The position numbers and the translations under genes are program-made. This document shows positions 1-8,093 of a stretch of 38,762 nucleotides of DNA, in pieces (within the stretch, counting starts at the first letter, position 1; each line of letters begins with the position of its first letter). The DNA comes from an uncultured bacterium (lineage in GTDB: Bacteria; Planctomycetota; Phycisphaerae; Phycisphaerales; SM1A02): positions 1 through 38,762 of the forward strand of contig CAIXJC010000056.1 of assembly GCA_903919715.1 (NCBI GenBank). The letters are read 5' to 3'. The notes under the pieces were generated by a model. That model was given only the letters and a program-made list of their open reading frames with translations, made no database searches and had not been told where the DNA came from.

Positions 1-100
1 CTTGAGTGCCGTCGAGGGTCTGCGGGTATCTTCAAATGAGTCGAGTCGTTTTCAAACATCCGTCTGTATTGGGGTCGAATTCAATTTGAGGAGCCTTCCT

Positions 101-2830
101 ATGAAACCAATCACCCGTCTTTCGTCCCTCGCAATGATGTGTGCACTGCTCGCAACCTTTTTCTTCACACCCACCGCGCGAGCGGCTGATGTCGAGCCTC
201 TTCGCAGCGCGGATCTGGAATCTCGTCTGAAATCTGCTGGATTCGATGATGCGCAGCGCGCGAAGATCCTTGCAGATTATGCAGCTTATGTGCAGCGATA
301 TTCCACTTCTGTTGCCGCCCTCATTATCGAATGGCAAGGCTTGGCTGGTGTTCAGCCGTCATCAATCGAAGAAGCGCGCACCCGCCAGAGCAAAGGTCGT
401 GCAGCGGCACAAGCCATCGACGATGCAGAGCGACCTCTGCTCGATGCGATTCGCGGTGCAGCACGCACTGATCAAACCGCGGCAGTCAATCAGCTTCTTA
501 TACTGCTTGAAATTCGCCGAGACTTGGCATTCTCCAGCACGCTGCGCGATGATATGTTTGCTCGCAAGGCTGTGGACATTTTTGAAATTGTCGATGGAGC
601 AGACTTCACTGCAGAAAAGCGAGTTGTGTTGAAGCCATTCCTCGATCAATATCTCGTTGAGCGTCAAGCAATCGTACGGCGTTTGCGTGACGCAACACTC
701 AATGTGCCACTGCGCCGCTTCGATGCGAAACAAAAGCATCCGCTTCCGACCCAACCGCAGGCCGATCCAAATTCACCAGATCCAAAGCAATTTCAGGCAG
801 ATATTCAAGCATGGTTTCAAGCGCAAGAAACAGTCAGCGAAGCGATCATGAAAGAAGCTCTTGCAGAAAGATCGGCAGCGAGAACCAAATCGATCGAACT
901 GGATCTGCGCACAATCGATTCGATGATGCCGCTCCTTTCAGGTCGTGAGCAAGCGAAGTTGCTTGCTCAATGGAAAAACGATGCGGGTTCATTTTTTCAA
1001 ACATCGGATCATGGTCCGAGCAAACTGAGCAGAGCGTGGACAACATCTCCAAGCCTCATCACTCCAGAGGTTGCCACGCAACTCGATGCAATCTGCGCGA
1101 ATTGGGTTACCGAATGGTGGCCGAGTGCAAAGGAGTCGGCGCTTGTCACAACGAACGGAAATCAATTTGCCATGTTCAGCACTGCTGTGAATGATGACGG
1201 TTCTGAAAAGGCAGACAAAGGCGCTGCAGCGACAGACCGCGCCGCTGCTGCAATCGCAGCGCTGCTTGATCCGAAGGGTGATTCAAAGCAAGATCCAAAG
1301 AAGGTCGTCACATCGAAGCCTGGAATCCGTCTACAAGATGCACCAGAAGATGTGCAAATTGTTGGCGCAGAACAAGGCCAAGGCGGGCAGGAAGTTCAGG
1401 CGGTCTTTTCGACAGTCATGGTGGTTGGTGACCCAGGCGATGCCGGCGGTATGGCATTGAACTTAGAAGGTATGGAATTTGAAGGGATCGAAATGCAGGG
1501 CGGTGGATTCATGATTGAAGGTGCACCTGAAGGGATGGGAATGGGCGAAGGCGTGACGATCGAATTGGGCGGTGGCGCAGGTGGATTCAGTCGCCCTAAT
1601 CCACTACCAAAATTGATGCGTTTCGAGGACATCAAGCCCGTGCTTGCTGCGGCTGGTGTTGATGAAACGATGATGGCGGTCAGTGAGACTGCGATCGATG
1701 ATTTACTTTCTGATGCAAGAGAAATTACCGAAGCGGCCAAAGCATCTCAAACGGGCAGTTCGATGATGCCAGATGGAATGTTCGAGCAGGGGCCTGATGG
1801 ATCTATCAAGCTTGTTGATCCAGCTGTGCGCGCACAACGCGTTGCCGATCGCGAAGCGTTGCGTGCTGAATTGCTCGCTCTTGAAACTTCGAAGCTGGAT
1901 GAGATTCTCCCGTCCGTCGTGCCAGAGGCAGGTCGCCCAGTTGTTTCATGGTTGACTGCATGGCGTCAACTCGAGAGTGAACGAGCTGCTGCGTCGGTCA
2001 GTGGCGATATTTTTTCTAGCCGCTCGCAACATGACCCAGTGCAGTCTGTGTTTTCGTCGAAGCTGTCATCGTCGGATTGGAAAGCCGTTGGTCCAGAACT
2101 TGCCGCTGTCTGCGCAGACCTCGCATCGCGCACCCACGCATATGTCACTGCGTCATCAAAGGCGCAAGCTGCATCGCCGGTGCCACAATTCGACGAGCAG
2201 AACGCTGGCAATGTTCAGCAGGTACAGGTTCAGATGGCTGACGGAAATATGGAGGGTTTTATGAAACTCCAACAAGAGGCGCAGCGTGCGAACAAAGCGG
2301 CGCAAACAGCTGCGAATGACGCGATTCCTCGCTTGAAGTCTCGCCTCTCCCCCGAAGCTGCTCAGCGATTGCAGGATGCATGGGATGATCAGTTGTATTC
2401 GCGAGACCTGAAGGATGCGACGGATATTTCCGATCGATTCGATAGCGCGCTCGCCATGGTGTTGACTGATCCAGTCCGTCAGCAAGTGATCGCACTCCAA
2501 ACAAGTTGGCGTACCGCGTCTCGTTTGATTCGCAATCGAATCGTCGCGGTGAAATCAAAACCAACGCCCGATGTGATCGCAGTTGAGGATGCGGCAAAGG
2601 CAGCCATCGCTCGGCGCGAAGGCACCGCAGAATTGACAGCGATCAAGTTTGAGCGTGACGAAATGAATCGTCGTGTCTTCCGTGAACTTGGTGTGGCACT
2701 CGGAGCAGAGCTCGCAGCGAAACTTCCGCCACTTCCAGAAAGTAAGAAGAGCCGTCGCACTGGCGGTATCGGCGCAATGATGGGCGGAGCGGTTTCGGTT
2801 CCAGCACCGCAGCCGTCAGTCAAGCCATAA
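101..2830 (+). CDS. Large secreted protein of unknown function with a Gly/Met/Glu-rich block
   Basis: Unrecognised protein of 909 residues. The start was placed at the ATG at 101 because GAGGAG lies 7 bases upstream and the first 28 residues form a typical Sec signal peptide (basic MKPITR, hydrophobic core, then TARA before ADVEP). The mature part is largely predicted alpha-helix, rich in Ala, Gln and charged residues. At about residues 446-500 there is a low-complexity stretch rich in Gly, Met, Glu and Phe (repeats such as GMEFEGIEMQGG). It splits the protein into two helical halves of similar character. There are no catalytic motifs that I recognise. It ends 72 bases before a convergent acyl-CoA ligase gene. 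It is probably periplasmic or surface-located; a structural or scaffolding role is only a guess. Confidence 0.8.
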   Translation: MKPITRLSSLAMMCALLATFFFTPTARAADVEPLRSADLESRLKSAGFDDAQRAKILADYAAYVQRYSTSVAALIIEWQGLAGVQPSSIEEARTRQSKGRAAAQAIDDAERPLLDAIRGAARTDQTAAVNQLLILLEIRRDLAFSSTLRDDMFARKAVDIFEIVDGADFTAEKRVVLKPFLDQYLVERQAIVRRLRDATLNVPLRRFDAKQKHPLPTQPQADPNSPDPKQFQADIQAWFQAQETVSEAIMKEALAERSAARTKSIELDLRTIDSMMPLLSGREQAKLLAQWKNDAGSFFQTSDHGPSKLSRAWTTSPSLITPEVATQLDAICANWVTEWWPSAKESALVTTNGNQFAMFSTAVNDDGSEKADKGAAATDRAAAAIAALLDPKGDSKQDPKKVVTSKPGIRLQDAPEDVQIVGAEQGQGGQEVQAVFSTVMVVGDPGDAGGMALNLEGMEFEGIEMQGGGFMIEGAPEGMGMGEGVTIELGGGAGGFSRPNPLPKLMRFEDIKPVLAAAGVDETMMAVSETAIDDLLSDAREITEAAKASQTGSSMMPDGMFEQGPDGSIKLVDPAVRAQRVADREALRAELLALETSKLDEILPSVVPEAGRPVVSWLTAWRQLESERAAASVSGDIFSSRSQHDPVQSVFSSKLSSSDWKAVGPELAAVCADLASRTHAYVTASSKAQAASPVPQFDEQNAGNVQQVQVQMADGNMEGFMKLQQEAQRANKAAQTAANDAIPRLKSRLSPEAAQRLQDAWDDQLYSRDLKDATDISDRFDSALAMVLTDPVRQQVIALQTSWRTASRLIRNRIVAVKSKPTPDVIAVEDAAKAAIARREGTAELTAIKFERDEMNRRVFRELGVALGAELAAKLPPLPESKKSRRTGGIGAMMGGAVSVPAPQPSVKP

Positions 2831-2850
2831 GTAGGAAGAGTCTTCTGCGT

Positions 2851-2875
2851 GATTCGAGTGCGCGCGTGCCGAATC
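2851..2875. terminator. Possible weak hairpin between convergent genes
   Basis: A short inverted repeat, GATTCG/CGAATC around a GC-rich loop, lies in the 72-base gap between the secreted protein gene and the convergent acyl-CoA ligase gene. There is no clear T-run on either strand, so its function as a terminator is doubtful. Confidence 0.2.
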
Positions 2876-2902
2876 GGCAGAGTCAGGATTCTTCTCTGAA
2901 AA

Positions 2903-4444
2903 CTAGTTCACTTTTCGCTCGCGTCCTTCCCAGTACGGCGCGCGCAATTTGAACTTCTGCAATTTTCCAGTGGCGGTTCGCGCGAGCTCCGAGCGAAATT
3001 CCACGCTCGTTGGACACTTGTAATGCGCCAAACGCGCGCGACAGTGTTCGATGAGATCCTGTTCGCTTGCGATGGCGCCGTCGACAAGCACGACGAGCGC
3101 TTTGATTGTTTCTCCCCACTTTTCATCGGGCACGCCAATGACTGCAACCTCAGCGATTGCGGGATTGGAAAAGAGAGCGTCCTCCACTTCGATGGAAGTC
3201 ACATTTTCTCCGCCCGTAATAATCACATCCTTCTTGCGATCAGAAATCGTTACGTATCCCTCGGGATCCATTGTGCCGCCGTCGCCTGTGTGAAACCATC
3301 CATCGCAGATTGACTCAGCGGTCGATCCTGCTTGTTGCCAGTAGCCATCCATCACCACATTTCCACGCGCAAGAATCTCGCCGTGATCATCAACACGCAC
3401 TTGAATTCCAATGCACGGTGCGCCAGCGCGCCCGAGACGCAGCGCACGTTCATGGCTCTCAAGCGAATCCCATTCGGCGCGCTGACGATTGAACGTGAGG
3501 AGCGGCGAAGTCTCGGTGAGGCCATAAAGTTGTATGAATTCCCACCCAAGTTCAGTCGCCACGCGCTCGATGATTCGTGTTGGAGGCGGCGCGCCCGCAA
3601 CGATCATGCGAATTCGATCACGCCCAGGTATCGCACCTTTCCATTCGCGTGCAGCATCGAGTATCGCGGTTACGACCGCAGGAGCGCCGCAAAGCAGTGT
3701 CACGCCATGTCGCTCGATTCGCCGCAAAATTTCAACGCCAGACACTTGTCGTAACACGATTTGTTGAACACCCATGCCGGCGAGGACGAAAGGCATTCCC
3801 CATCCGTTGCAATGAAAAGTTGGCAGTGTGTGCAGATAGATGTCGCGGTCGCTCACTCCCAAGTGCAAGCCAAATGTCATCGTGTTCACCCATAAATTTC
3901 GGTGAGTTAGTTGGACGCCTTTGGGTCGTGCGGTTGTTCCGCTGGTGTAATTGATCGTGGCAGTTGCATTCTCATCGCGTGTCCACGGCATTGGCGTCGC
4001 AGCGGAATTCGATCGGTGCAGTAGCGCATCCGACTCATCGCCCAGAATGGCTCGATGCTCGCAAGTAATTTCGCAAAGTGAATCAGCGAGTGCTGGGTCG
4101 ATCAGCAAAAGTCGAGCGCCCGAGTGTTTGACGATGTACGAAATTTCTGTAGCACTGAGCCGAAAGTTGATGGGCACTAAGACGCGTCCTGCTGCGGGGA
4201 TGCCATAAAGTGCTAAGAGCAGTCGGGTGGAATTTTGCGTGACAATCGCAACGCGTTCGCCAAACCCGATTCCAAGAGCATCGAGTCCTCGCGCATAGTC
4301 GCCAGCCAGTTGCGCGATGTCCTTGTATGTCAATTCGCCAAGACTGGGGGCGACTTGATTTGGTTCGTCGATGATTCCAATTCGGTCGCCATAAACAAGC
4401 GCAGCGCGTTCGAGGAAGTCACATGTGGTCATCGCTGTATGCAC
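2903..4444 (-). CDS. Fatty acyl-CoA ligase (AMP-binding family)
   Basis: ATP-dependent acyl-CoA synthetase of the ANL superfamily, which adenylates a carboxylic acid and transfers it to CoA. Numbered from the GTG at 4444, it shows the P-loop YTSGTTARPKG (about 166-176), YGLTETSP (about 307-314), HTGD (about 385) and the hinge DRKKD (about 402). The C-terminal catalytic lysine lies in TATGKLQKF (about 494). Overall length, 513 residues, fits medium/long-chain ligases and the DmdB-like group; the acyl substrate cannot be told. GTG at 4444 was chosen because GAGGAG sits 5 bases upstream. The ATG at 4432 is an alternative with poorer spacing, and the open frame continues upstream to 4630 without family resemblance. 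The gene is divergent from the DoxX-like gene. Confidence 0.88.
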   Translation of the reverse strand: MHTAMTTCDFLERAALVYGDRIGIIDEPNQVAPSLGELTYKDIAQLAGDYARGLDALGIGFGERVAIVTQNSTRLLLALYGIPAAGRVLVPINFRLSATEISYIVKHSGARLLLIDPALADSLCEITCEHRAILGDESDALLHRSNSAATPMPWTRDENATATINYTSGTTARPKGVQLTHRNLWVNTMTFGLHLGVSDRDIYLHTLPTFHCNGWGMPFVLAGMGVQQIVLRQVSGVEILRRIERHGVTLLCGAPAVVTAILDAAREWKGAIPGRDRIRMIVAGAPPPTRIIERVATELGWEFIQLYGLTETSPLLTFNRQRAEWDSLESHERALRLGRAGAPCIGIQVRVDDHGEILARGNVVMDGYWQQAGSTAESICDGWFHTGDGGTMDPEGYVTISDRKKDVIITGGENVTSIEVEDALFSNPAIAEVAVIGVPDEKWGETIKALVVLVDGAIASEQDLIEHCRARLAHYKCPTSVEFRSELARTATGKLQKFKLRAPYWEGRERKVN

Positions 4445-4655
4445 GTGATCTCCTCGTGTTGTTATGAAACGCTCAGCACCATAAACCAATAGTACGAAAT
4501 GTAGCCCGCCGACTGTGAGGTCTGTTGTGACCGCTTCGCGAGTGATCGCAAGCATTATGAATGAGCCGTTACACTTGCCCCGTGGAAATGCGCGGCCGCA
4601 GTGGACTTGTCGGGCAGTTGCCCGCGACACTGAGATCGCAAAGTTTCGTCGTCAG

Positions 4656-5078
4656 ATGGTCATACTTTCTATGCTCGAACATTTGCTCACGCCCATTTCA
4701 TTTGCGCAGATCATCACTTCATTGTTCTTAGCGATTCTGTTCCTGCAGTCTGGCTTGGACAAGGTTTTCAATTTTGCAGATAATTTTTCGTGGCTTCAGG
4801 GGCACTTTTCAAAGACAGTGTTCCGAGGCCAAGTGAAGAGCATGTTGGTTTGCATCACAATCACGGAGGTGCTTGCAGGCGCTGTTGCTCTCATCGGTGC
4901 GGCGCAATGTCTGATCGCCGGCCAGAAGACATTCGCAATTTATGGTGCTCAGCTTGCAGCGCTCGATATCTTGCTCTTGTTCTTCGGTCAGCGAATTGCG
5001 AAGGACTATGCCGGAGCCGCCGCATTGGTGCCATATTTCATACTCTGTGTCGGCGAGATTGTTTTGCTGACGCTTTAA
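4656..5078 (+). CDS. DoxX-like integral membrane protein
   Basis: A 140-residue hydrophobic protein with four predicted membrane helices. The segment FLQSGLDKVFNF after the first helix is typical of DoxX/DoxD-type proteins, whose roles in redox or sulfur metabolism are poorly defined. The start is uncertain: ATGs at 4656 and 4671 are both plausible, neither has a strong ribosome binding site, and the open frame extends to 4515. It is divergent from the acyl-CoA ligase gene, so the two may share a regulatory region. A hairpin 38 bases past the stop could end its transcript. Confidence 0.65.
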   Translation: MVILSMLEHLLTPISFAQIITSLFLAILFLQSGLDKVFNFADNFSWLQGHFSKTVFRGQVKSMLVCITITEVLAGAVALIGAAQCLIAGQKTFAIYGAQLAALDILLLFFGQRIAKDYAGAAALVPYFILCVGEIVLLTL

Positions 5079-5115
5079 CGCCAACGCGTCCGAATTACCC
5101 GCATCCAAAAATAAA

Positions 5116-5143
5116 AATACCCCGACCGTTCGGTTAGGGCATT
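5116..5143 (-). terminator. Intrinsic terminator, best read on the minus strand
   Basis: Imperfect stem with AAT, CCC and GACC on the left pairing with GGTT, GGG and ATT on the right, around a TTC-type loop with two mismatches. On the minus strand the stem is followed by a run equivalent to TATTTTTATTTTT, which fits Rho-independent termination of minus-strand transcripts from the MntA-HepT remnant. It may also act in the plus direction behind the DoxX-like gene. Confidence 0.5.
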
Positions 5144-5173
5144 TGCAATTCCGTTGTCTCGCCCAAGTCTGCC

Positions 5174-5193
5174 GTCTCGCCCTTCGGCGAGAC
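5174..5193. repeat. Perfect 8-bp hairpin with four-base loop
   Basis: GTCTCGCC, loop CTTC, GGCGAGAC. This is a perfect palindromic stem in the gap before the MntA-HepT remnant, in sequence richer in GC than its surroundings. It resembles small REP-like palindromes, but a second copy was not found in the window. Confidence 0.4.
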
Positions 5194-5344
5194 CTCAAAT
5201 AGTCCCAGCGAAACAAGTTCCCAACAGCTGACGGTGGCTCTCGCATCCCATAGGGATCGGGGATGCTCCTCTGGCGCATTGGGAGTCGGGTTTCGGATCG
5301 TTTGGTCGAGAGTGAGACACCTCCCCAATGAAGCGCTCACTCAT

Positions 5345-5573
5345 TCATGAGGTCGGCTCGATCGGCCGTTCTTTCGTCGCCGCCTCCAGCATTCCCAGCA
5401 ACGCGGGCAACTCCTCGTTCACAGTCTTCCAGAGTCGGTCAAAATCCACGCCCCAGTACACATGGATCAAGACGTTCCGCATGCTGACGATCCGCGCCCA
5501 TGGAATTCCAGGGGTACGGTCTCGGCTAGCTTGCGAGGTTCGCGAAGCAGCCTCGCCGATCTCAAGGATCGCG
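5345..5573 (-). pseudogene. HepT-like ribonuclease toxin, C-terminal half only
   Basis: The open frame 5345-5713 contains, from about residue 48 on, the second half of a HepT (DUF86) protein: LEIGEAASR, then GIPW and RNVLIHVY. The last matches the toxin motif RX4HXY and is intact. The N-terminal half of HepT, usually about 45-60 residues including its first helix, is missing. In its place the frame runs directly from the end of an MntA-like antitoxin (FRDEVLREA), so a deletion appears to have fused the two genes. HepT normally acts as a toxin RNase neutralised by AMPylation by MntA. The fused product probably cannot fold as a normal HepT. It is called a pseudogene, although a fusion protein from 5713 remains translatable. 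Confidence 0.65.
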
Positions 5574-5865
5574 TGCATCAGTCGCGCCTCGCGCAGGACC
5601 TCGTCGCGGAAGTAGCCGGACAGGTTGGCCGGAGTTCTCAGATCCACAGTGCGGCCGAGGATCCTCGAAAGTTCCATCTGCAGTCCGGCAAAGCCGGTGA
5701 AACCAGGCACCATTCCTGGCTGAATTCGACCAGCACGTCAACGTCGCTGCTCGGCGAGAAATCCTCGCGAAGCACGATGCCGAACAGGCTGAGCCGCGCG
5801 ATCCCGTGTCGCCGGCAGAAGTCGGCGATCTCCGTGATTGGTGTGTTGATGGGGAGCGGCGACAT
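5574..5865 (-). pseudogene. MntA-like nucleotidyltransferase antitoxin, frameshifted
   Basis: Reading the minus strand from the ATG at 5865, the product begins MSPLPINTP and shows [11 protein letters not shown] and [10 protein letters not shown]. This is the GSX10DXD signature of minimal nucleotidyltransferases, but with the essential Ser after Gly replaced by Ile. Homology then jumps to another frame near 5705-5713, where [10 protein letters not shown] and GRTVDLRTP (a typical MntA C-terminus) appear. A single small indel therefore breaks the gene. The lost motif serine and the frameshift together argue for an inactive antitoxin. MntA normally AMPylates HepT at the Tyr of RX4HXY. The downstream toxin half is also truncated, so the whole locus is decaying. 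Confidence 0.65.
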
Positions 5866-6030
5866 AGAGAGAGATGCTGTCCAGTTCGCGCAGGCATCCA
5901 ATTCGCAGTCGCTGATTTGACGTGATCACGGCTTCGTCGGCGCCGCCAACTGAACCTCAGGCGGCCAATGCTGTGCGGTGGGGATCGTCAAACCCGCGGC
6001 ATCGTCCACTCGCGCTTGCTCGCCAAGTTC

Positions 6031-6301
6031 CTAATCGATCATCTGCGTCACGAGCAGGAGAACGTCTGTGTCCAAGAAGTTGTATAGATGCGTCCGAGCG
6101 TGGTGAAGGCGATTCGCTACGGGGGAAGTGCATTTGCGCACGCGCGATCTTCGCGCCCTCATCCAGCTTTGCGATGAACGCGATCGTGACTTCGCTGCGG
6201 TACTCGTCGTCTGCGGCCACGAACGTGAGGGTGCGCTCAGCGTGATTTACACGCGCGAGCGCCATGACCAAGAAGGCGACCGATGCGATGGAGGATCTCA
6301 T
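6031..6301 (-). pseudogene. Fragment of a secreted ThuA-like protein
   Basis: From the ATG at 6301 the minus strand encodes a signal-peptide-like start (MRSSIASVAFLVMALARVNHA) and then TLTFVAADDEYRSEVT. This resembles the N-terminus of planctomycete ThuA-like (glutamine-amidotransferase-fold) proteins. The resemblance ends after about 55 residues. Another frame then contains NFLDTDVLLLVTQ before a TAG at 6031-6033, compatible with the next ThuA beta-strand. It is read as a frameshifted and deleted relic, from short matches judged by eye. No intact gene was found between 5866 and 6412. Confidence 0.35.
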
Positions 6302-6316
6302 GGGAAGATGGACGCT

Positions 6317-6378
6317 AATGAAAGCGAAAGACGCGCCCTCGTGATTTTCATCATGAGGACGCGTCTTTCGCTTGCATT
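6317..6378 (-). terminator. Long inverted repeat behind tRNA-fMet
   Basis: Arms 6317-6343 and 6352-6378 (27 bases each, three mismatches) flank an 8-base loop. The core is AAGCGAAAGACGCG and its complement. It lies 34 bases beyond the 3' end of the minus-strand tRNA and is followed on that strand by a T-rich CTTTCATT, so it probably terminates the tRNA transcript. The stem is unusually long for a simple terminator. Confidence 0.55.
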
Positions 6379-6412
6379 CGGTGAGGGCTGCTGTTCGCAA
6401 CGCCTCTTGAAA

Positions 6413-6486
<74 letters not shown>

Positions 6487-6614
6487 GTCATGTCCGCAAT
6501 CCTAGGCATTATTGATTCACCCGTCAATCTCCACAGTTCCACCTGAAGGAGCGCATCAGGATTGGCGCAAGGGCGTATGCTGAAGCCTTGCTAGCAAACC
6601 CAGGGGAGTTACTT

Positions 6615-6794
6615 ATGACATCAAATTATTCATCCGATCAAACGTGGGTCGTGAAATATAAATTGCCTGACGACCAAGTTCGAACGCCGCGTGAAGTTAT
6701 CGTGACAGCGATCAGCCAGTCGGATGCGAGAAAAGTCGCGCAGGCGATGATCCCTTCAGCGATCATCATGGGAGGCCCACAACCTGTTCACTAA
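6615..6794 (+). CDS. Small protein of unknown function (59 residues)
   Basis: A short open frame starting at ATG 6615, chosen because GGGGAG lies 6 bases upstream. The product begins MTSNYSSDQTWVVKYKLPDD, continues with a beta-rich first half and a helical segment SQSDARKVAQAMIP, and ends in IIMGGPQPVH. The pattern (strand, strand, helix, strand) resembles a small alpha/beta domain, but I do not recognise a family. There is no signal peptide or membrane segment, so it is probably cytoplasmic. The good ribosome binding site and non-random composition support a real gene. It lies 55 bases upstream of the AhpD-like gene in the same direction. Confidence 0.65.
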   Translation: MTSNYSSDQTWVVKYKLPDDQVRTPREVIVTAISQSDARKVAQAMIPSAIIMGGPQPVH

Positions 6795-6849
6795 AATCTT
6801 GCAACGCATCGAACTCATTTTCCGTATTACTTTTTCAATAGGAGCCTCG

Positions 6850-7119
6850 ATGACCCCAGAAACCGCCGCCGCATTTAAGCAACTTCATAACGCAAGTCTT
6901 GTTTCCAATGCGCTTGACACGAAAACAAAAGAGTTGATCGCCGTTGCATGTGGCGTGACGCGCCTCTGCGAAGGGTGCATCGTGCATCACACGAAGGCGG
7001 CAAAAAATGCTGGCGCCACTTTGCTGGAAATCCACGAAATGCTGGATGTCTGCACGATGATGAACGGTGGCCCAGCGACGATCTATGGCAAGAAGGCGAT
7101 CGAGGCGTACGGCGCATGA
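6850..7119 (+). CDS. Carboxymuconolactone decarboxylase / AhpD-like protein
   Basis: An 89-residue single-domain protein of the CMD/AhpD family. The diagnostic segment is CEGCIVHHTKAAKNAGAT, with a CXXC pair followed by the conserved histidine. It is followed by the typical helix EIHEMLDVCTMMNGGPA. The CXXC plus His arrangement is that of alkylhydroperoxidase AhpD, a thiol-dependent peroxide or disulfide reductase, so a redox role is more likely than decarboxylation. The ATG at 6850 has AGGAG about 6 bases upstream. It may be co-transcribed with the small gene before it. The true substrate is unknown. Confidence 0.85.
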   Translation: MTPETAAAFKQLHNASLVSNALDTKTKELIAVACGVTRLCEGCIVHHTKAAKNAGATLLEIHEMLDVCTMMNGGPATIYGKKAIEAYGA

Positions 7120-7185
7120 TTTCTCGAGTCGCCGACGAGTCATTTTCTGCATAAGCACAACAGATGCAGTAACGATTTACTTTTT

Positions 7186-7213
7186 GAAAGGTGAATTCAA
7201 ATCGCCTTTCTTT
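7186..7213 (+). terminator. Possible terminator after the AhpD-like gene
   Basis: The stem GAAAGGTG / CGCCTTTC (one G-T pair) around a 9-base loop is followed by TTT. It lies 66 bases past the stop of the AhpD-like gene. It is weak but suitably placed. Confidence 0.35.
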
Positions 7214-7645
7214 GCAGTTGGTGGTGTTTAATCAAGTTAATTGATTGAAAGCTGCCAGAGATAATCTTGAAGGATGCGTTTCTAGAAAGCCAAGAAGCGC
7301 CGAATATATTCGCAGTCGAGTGGTGAACCGGTGATGTATTGCGAATGCATAATTGGCTCGTAAACTTGTGCGTCGTAGAGCGACCGGGGTTTGGTGAGTG
7401 GTTATTTAAAATAATTTTTGCGCGCGCAAACATTAATTTGCATTCACCATAAATAGATTTGAATTCGAAATCAAATTCCATGCGTATAACAGTATTGTTA
7501 CTGTCTTTTGGAAACTCTTGGCAAGATTTTTATGAATCTCATCGAAACAAACTTGAGTTGCAGTGCAATTCAACTTTGCGTATTTGTGAAAAAGAATTTT
7601 GTTTCTGTAGAAACGTCAAGTGGTTTTCCGATTAGCGTTGTGATC

Positions 7646-7671
7646 TCGGTTGGCTCGAAGAGCCGAACCGA
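7646..7671 (+). promoter_or_regulatory. Hairpin in the leader of the PhaR-like gene
   Basis: TCGGTTGGCTC, loop GAA, then GAGCCGAACCGA form an 11-bp stem with one bulged C, followed by TTTCG. It ends 38 bases before the PhaR-like start codon. It could be an attenuator, a transcription terminator or a dyad operator. PhaR proteins bind DNA and often autoregulate, which makes an operator possible. Confidence 0.35.
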
Positions 7672-7709
7672 TTTCGTCCGGAAAATTTCAGAAAATTTAT
7701 AGAATTAGA

Positions 7710-8078
7710 ATGCTTGACAAAATTATCCATATTCGTAAATATCCCAATCGCCGTCTCTATGACACCAGCCAAAGCGCTTTTATAACGAGCGAAGAACTTT
7801 ACGCAATTGTTCGCAGTGGTCATCGGATCGAAGTGACCGATAGCGCGACTGGCGCCGACATCACGAATATCGTATTGCTCAATGCGATGATCGACCGAGA
7901 CCCAGAGCGGATTAAGGGAGTTTCGAAGGATATTTTCCATGCATTGGCCGCCGGAGAAGCAAATCTCGAACACGCTTATGCAGGCAACGGAGAAATTGAT
8001 CGTCTCCGCCAGGAACTATTCGCAGCAAACGCGGAAGTGGAACGATTGAACGCACAGGCTGCTGCGAAGAACGTGTAA
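7710..8078 (+). CDS. phaR: Polyhydroxyalkanoate synthesis regulator-type DNA-binding protein
   Basis: A 122-residue protein with the PHB/PHA accumulation regulator DNA-binding domain over residues 1-60: KYPNRRLYDT near the start, then FITSEELYAIV and the segment DITNIVLLNAMIDRD. After this comes a coiled-coil tail (EIDRLRQELFAANAEVERLNAQ). Classical PhaR proteins repress phasin and their own genes and sense PHA granules. The symbol is by domain only, since no PHA synthase, phasin or depolymerase gene is in the window. In other phyla this domain occurs in regulators unrelated to PHA. The start at ATG 7710 is fixed by the conserved N-terminus MLDKIIHIRKYPNRR; the ribosome binding site is weak. 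Its stop is 15 bases from that of the convergent MFS gene. Confidence 0.85.
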   Translation: MLDKIIHIRKYPNRRLYDTSQSAFITSEELYAIVRSGHRIEVTDSATGADITNIVLLNAMIDRDPERIKGVSKDIFHALAAGEANLEHAYAGNGEIDRLRQELFAANAEVERLNAQAAAKNV

Positions 8079-8093
8079 GGAAGGTCGTCACGC

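Larger units (their letters stand above)
7120..7709. other. AT-rich intergenic region of about 590 bases
   Basis: No convincing gene: the open frames on both strands lack ribosome binding sites and protein-like composition. The region is clearly more AT-rich than its neighbours. It contains two hairpins (7186-7213 and 7646-7671, listed separately) and several A/T tracts around 7400-7620, which could hold promoters. Its length and composition suggest either a regulatory region for the PhaR-like gene or the remains of a lost gene. Confidence 0.5.

Noticed and set aside
5134..5340. Small minus-strand gene of 68 codons
   Set aside because: It spans a terminator-like hairpin and a perfect palindrome, lacks a ribosome binding site and shows no recognisable domain.
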